Part shown: positions 61,668-64,000 of the stretch, piece after piece | How positions within the stretch are numbered: the stretch's first letter is position 1 | How the letters are laid out: every line of letters starts with the position of its first letter | NCBI RefSeq assembly: GCF_913063425.1 | Contig: NZ_CAJXYK010000019.1 | Coordinates: 30,448-94,447 of the forward strand | Direction of reading: 5' to 3' | DNA length: 64,000 nt | Source of the DNA: an uncultured Thiohalocapsa sp. | Lineage (GTDB): Bacteria > Pseudomonadota > Gammaproteobacteria > Chromatiales > Chromatiaceae | Program-made: the position numbers and the translations under genes | The notes under the pieces: model-generated | Told to the model about the DNA's origin: nothing | What the model saw: only the letters and a program-made list of their open reading frames with translations | Database searches by the model: none

Positions 61668-62312
61668 TTAAACCCAATAAGCGCCGCGGGTCATCACCTT
61701 CGAAACGGCCTTCATGGCCAGCTTGACGGGACCCGGCAGCTCGGCACCGCCGGCGGCGTGGGCCACGTCGGCGTGGTGGATCTCGTCCGCTTTCATCTGC
61801 TCCAGAATGGCGCGTGTGCGCTGGTCGTCACCCGGCACCTGTGCGATGTGCTCGTCCAGATGGCTCTCCACCTGTCGCTCCGTCTCCACGACGAAGCCGA
61901 GGCTCCACTTGTCGCCGGCGAGCCCGGCGGCGGCTCCCATGGCAAAGGAGCCGGCGTACCACAGCGGGTTCAGCAGGCTCTTGCGGGCACCGAGCTCGTC
62001 CAGCCGCTGCTCGCACCAGGCCAGGTGGTCGTTCTCCTCCAGCGCCGAGCGCTCCAGGCTCTCGCGCACCTCCGCGAGACGGGCGGTCAGCGCCTGCCCC
62101 TGATAGAGGGCCTGCGCGCACACTTCGCCGGTGTGGTTCACGCGCATCAGGCCGCCGAGGTGCCGGCGCTCCTCCTCTGCAAGGTCCACCTCCATGTACT
62201 GTTCCGCGGGGTTCTCCCGCTCGGTGAGGCGCGGACGGCCGAAGATGGTGCGCAGGGCCTGATCGAAGCCCATCAGGGCCTGATCGACGGGGGAATAGTC
62301 TCTGGTGCTCAT
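61668..62312 (-). CDS. coq7: 3-demethoxyubiquinol 3-hydroxylase (Coq7)
   Basis: A 214-residue di-iron oxygenase of ubiquinone synthesis, making it clear that the organism uses ubiquinone and has aerobic metabolism. The metal ligands can be traced in RVNHTGEVCAQALYQGQA, ALEENDHLAWCEQRL and QMKADEIHHADVA (E, ExxH and E, ExxH pattern). ATG 62312 gives MSTRDYSPVDQALMGFD. It is adjacent to speD, as in Pseudomonas. Confidence 0.96.
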   Translation of the reverse strand: MSTRDYSPVDQALMGFDQALRTIFGRPRLTERENPAEQYMEVDLAEEERRHLGGLMRVNHTGEVCAQALYQGQALTARLAEVRESLERSALEENDHLAWCEQRLDELGARKSLLNPLWYAGSFAMGAAAGLAGDKWSLGFVVETERQVESHLDEHIAQVPGDDQRTRAILEQMKADEIHHADVAHAAGGAELPGPVKLAMKAVSKVMTRGAYWV

Positions 62313-62511
62313 GACAATCAGACAGCAGGGCAATCGGTTGTTGGCTGAGGTATCACTGTTGCCACCGATCTGCTGGCGGCGGCGCCGATGGCAAGGCCGA
62401 AGTATCGCGCAAAGCCCAACCCTTCGCCGAGGGCCGCAACCCGGGGCCGACGCAGATCAAGAGCCCGCCCAAATCAGGCTTCTTCAGGGTGCTGGCGTTG
62501 TCGCCAAACCG

Positions 62512-63738
62512 TCACACGGCCCCGCGACCCTCGCCGCCCTGCCCGAGCGCCCGCGCCAGCAGCACCACCGGATGCACCACGTCCAGGTCAAGTCCGGCGG
62601 CCTCGGCGGCGGACGCCAGGTGGGCCGCACAGCCGGTGTTGGTGGTGGCAAGCCAGCGGGGTGAGAGGCGCCTCAGTGCCGCCACCTTATGCGCCGCAAG
62701 CGCCGCGGCGGTCTCGGGCTGATCCAGCAGATAGGTGCCCGCCGCACCACAACAGCTGTCATTGCCCGGCAAGGCCACTACTTCCAGCCCAGGGATGCGG
62801 TGCAGCAGCGCATACACCGCCGCCGTATCGCGCAACTGGTTGCGGTGCGAGCAGGGCTCGTGCACCGCCACCACACCGGTGAGGCGCCCCGGCACCAGCC
62901 CGGCGGGCCAGGGGCTGTCCAGCACCGCCCGGCACAGCTCCACGGCATCAACCGTTCCGCGCAGCTCGGCCACACAGGCACTGGCGCCGCCCACCACCCG
63001 CGCGTCGCCGAGCACAGCCCGGTTCTGCGCCAGCAGGGCATCGGCGGCAGCGGGGAAGCCGTTGTGCCGGTGCATGGCGCCACAGCAAACCTGTCCGTCC
63101 GGCACCGCCAGCGGCACCTTGAGCCGGCGGAAGACCACCACCGCCGCCTGCATCACCGCCGGCTCCAAGACCCGGGCGACGCAGCCGCGGAACAGCACCA
63201 CCGGCTGTGCGGCATCCCCGCCATCCGTCGCCGCTCGGCGCTCGCGGGCCGCCGGCGGTTGCGGCCGATGCAGACGCAGCGCAAGCCCATGCAGCACGCG
63301 CAGCTGGGGCCACCGCAGCAGCCCGGCGCGAGGCGCGATGGCGGCCAGCCCGAGCCGCCGATAGGCCAGCGCCGCCCACGCCAGCAGCGGCAGGAGCCAG
63401 GTGGCGCTCAGCGCATCCAGCCGCAGGCGCCGCCACCAACGCTGCGGCGCCGGCAGCCGTGCCACCCGTGCCGCGCGGGCGGCATCCATCAGGGTGGCGA
63501 ACTGCACCAGGGACGGGCACGCCACCTCGCAGGCCCGGCACTCCAGGCAGCCCGCCAGATGCGCATCGAGCCGCGCATTGTCGCTGAGCTGGCCGCCGGC
63601 GAGCCCCTGGACCAGCGCGATCCGCCCGCGCGGCGAGTCCGCCTCGTGCTGGTACAGGCGGAACGTGGGGCAATGCGGCAGGCACAGACCGCACTTGACG
63701 CACTGGTCCGCGAGGCGCAGCAATTCGCGATCGTTCAA
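62512..63738 (-). CDS. glcF: Glycolate oxidase iron-sulfur subunit GlcF
   Basis: A 408-residue protein with two 4Fe-4S motifs at the N-terminus, CVKCGLCLPHCP (about residues 13-24) and CLECRACEVACP (about 64-75), then two cysteine-rich CCG domains (VCCGAMHRHNG; SCCGAAG). This is the electron-transfer subunit of glycolate or lactate oxidases. The start is TTG at 63738, since an in-frame stop lies 7 codons upstream and there is no ATG or GTG. GlcD and GlcE, the usual partners, would lie to the right, beyond the group II intron. Confidence 0.9.
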   Translation of the reverse strand: MNDRELLRLADQCVKCGLCLPHCPTFRLYQHEADSPRGRIALVQGLAGGQLSDNARLDAHLAGCLECRACEVACPSLVQFATLMDAARAARVARLPAPQRWWRRLRLDALSATWLLPLLAWAALAYRRLGLAAIAPRAGLLRWPQLRVLHGLALRLHRPQPPAARERRAATDGGDAAQPVVLFRGCVARVLEPAVMQAAVVVFRRLKVPLAVPDGQVCCGAMHRHNGFPAAADALLAQNRAVLGDARVVGGASACVAELRGTVDAVELCRAVLDSPWPAGLVPGRLTGVVAVHEPCSHRNQLRDTAAVYALLHRIPGLEVVALPGNDSCCGAAGTYLLDQPETAAALAAHKVAALRRLSPRWLATTNTGCAAHLASAAEAAGLDLDVVHPVVLLARALGQGGEGRGAV

Positions 63739-63840
63739 GGTCTTCTGCGCGGTTCAGTGCGATAATGGTTTGGGCAGGGTCGGCAAGGCAGGCAGTGGCG
63801 CACTGTGCGCCCCGGCCACATCACAGCGGCATCCGCCCCT

Positions 63841-63923
63841 GGGGCCACCGAGTTTCACTCGGCCCCCTGGGGCCGCCGAGTTTCACTCGGCCCCTGGGAC
63901 CGCCGAGTTTCACTCGGCCCCCT
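63841..63923. repeat. Three tandem palindromic repeats next to the intron
   Basis: Units at 63841-63868, 63869-63895 and 63896-63923 each contain CCGAGT-TTC-ACTCGG flanked by GGGGCC and CCCC(C)T, so each can form a stem of up to 12 pairs. On the minus strand they read GGGGGCC-CCGAGTGAAACTCGG-CGG, related to the dispersed elements at 2486 and 31679 (GCCGACTGAAGTCGGCG). Two bases of a fourth unit follow before the intron boundary. Confidence 0.9.
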
Positions 63924-63925
63924 GG

Positions 63926-64000
63926 ATAGGGGTAGGGAAGGCGTGCGCCTCCCCTCCCTCCGAACCGTGCGTGCGGTTCTCCCGCACACGGCTCTCCGGT
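63926..64000 (-). mobile_element. 3' end of a group II intron (domains V and VI), entering from the right edge
   Basis: On the minus strand domain V is at 63994-63962: GAGCCG...CGGTTC, 33 bases, with the AGC-type triad start and a GAGAA-type loop (consensus GNRA). Domain VI follows: a stem from GGGAGGGG around AGGCGCACGCCT to TCCC, an unpaired A (63934), then CCCC. The bulged A lies 7 bases before the end TAT (63926), as expected of the branch point and the AY-type 3' splice site. The intron-encoded reverse transcriptase would lie to the right. Confidence 0.85.

Noticed and set aside
63841..63923. CRISPR-like direct repeats
   Set aside because: The three units abut without spacers and each is itself a palindrome; there are no cas genes nearby.

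Overview
The window is about 64 kb of very GC-rich bacterial chromosome with dense, short-spaced genes. Gene content and order point to a gammaproteobacterium. The evidence is a Vfr/Crp-type regulator beside trpGDC, a Pseudomonas-type DesA desaturase, Coq7, an ApbC/Mrp with a CxxC motif, an AlgC with a long membrane N-terminus, and conserved blocks shared with Pseudomonas. The very high GC and accessory genes (a TAXI-type binding protein with a BMC-like partner, tandem palindromes, a group II intron) would fit a Chromatiales/Ectothiorhodospiraceae-like lineage, but that placement is inference. No rRNA, tRNA or CRISPR array was seen.

Layout, left to right. (1) 1-4231, minus: yicC, gmk, rpoZ and spoT (spoT runs off the left edge), the stress-RNase, nucleotide and ppGpp block. 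(2) 4430-11616, plus: a small Ser/Thr kinase, rph, rdgB, yggS, proC, yggT, yggU and a dynamin-like GTPase. (3) 11683-21435: a SafE-type membrane protein; pyrE and a DUF4124 protein facing argB; then the minus-strand operon coaBC-dut-algC-argB; divergent radC, and rpmB-rpmG ending in a clear terminator. (4) 21535-29347: desA and an orphan hyuA on the minus strand; a four-gene Gld-like ABC transporter set on the plus strand. (5) 29399-43110: mutM, Uma2, a low-MW phosphatase, a Tim44-domain protein, ggt, ferredoxin, coaD, rsmD, an M16 peptidase pair, and divergent ftsY-ftsE-ftsX. A transglutaminase-like gene stands where rpoH often follows ftsX. (6) 43333-50522: apbC; a two-gene unit of a TAXI binding protein and a two-domain BMC-like protein; a periplasmic rhodanese; small conserved proteins. 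(7) 50839-62312: cfa, hslO, wrbA, hda, trpG-trpD-trpC, vfr, osmC, a degenerate DUF885-like gene, speD and coq7. (8) 62512-64000: glcF, a tandem array of palindromes, and the 3' end of a group II intron that enters from the right edge.

Most genes are housekeeping: nucleotide metabolism (gmk, rph, pyrE, dut, rdgB), amino acids (argB, proC, trpGDC), cofactors (coaBC, coaD, coq7), translation and RNA (rpmB, rpmG, rsmD, yicC), membrane lipids (desA, cfa), division and secretion (ftsY, ftsE, ftsX). The less ordinary items are the BMC/TAXI pair, the Gld-like ABC cluster, the dynamin-like protein, the kinase between yicC and rph, the transglutaminase-like protein, and several repeat families: a dispersed CCGA-stem palindrome, 15-bp tandem arrays at three loci, and an 18-bp hairpin built of heptamers between trpG and trpD.
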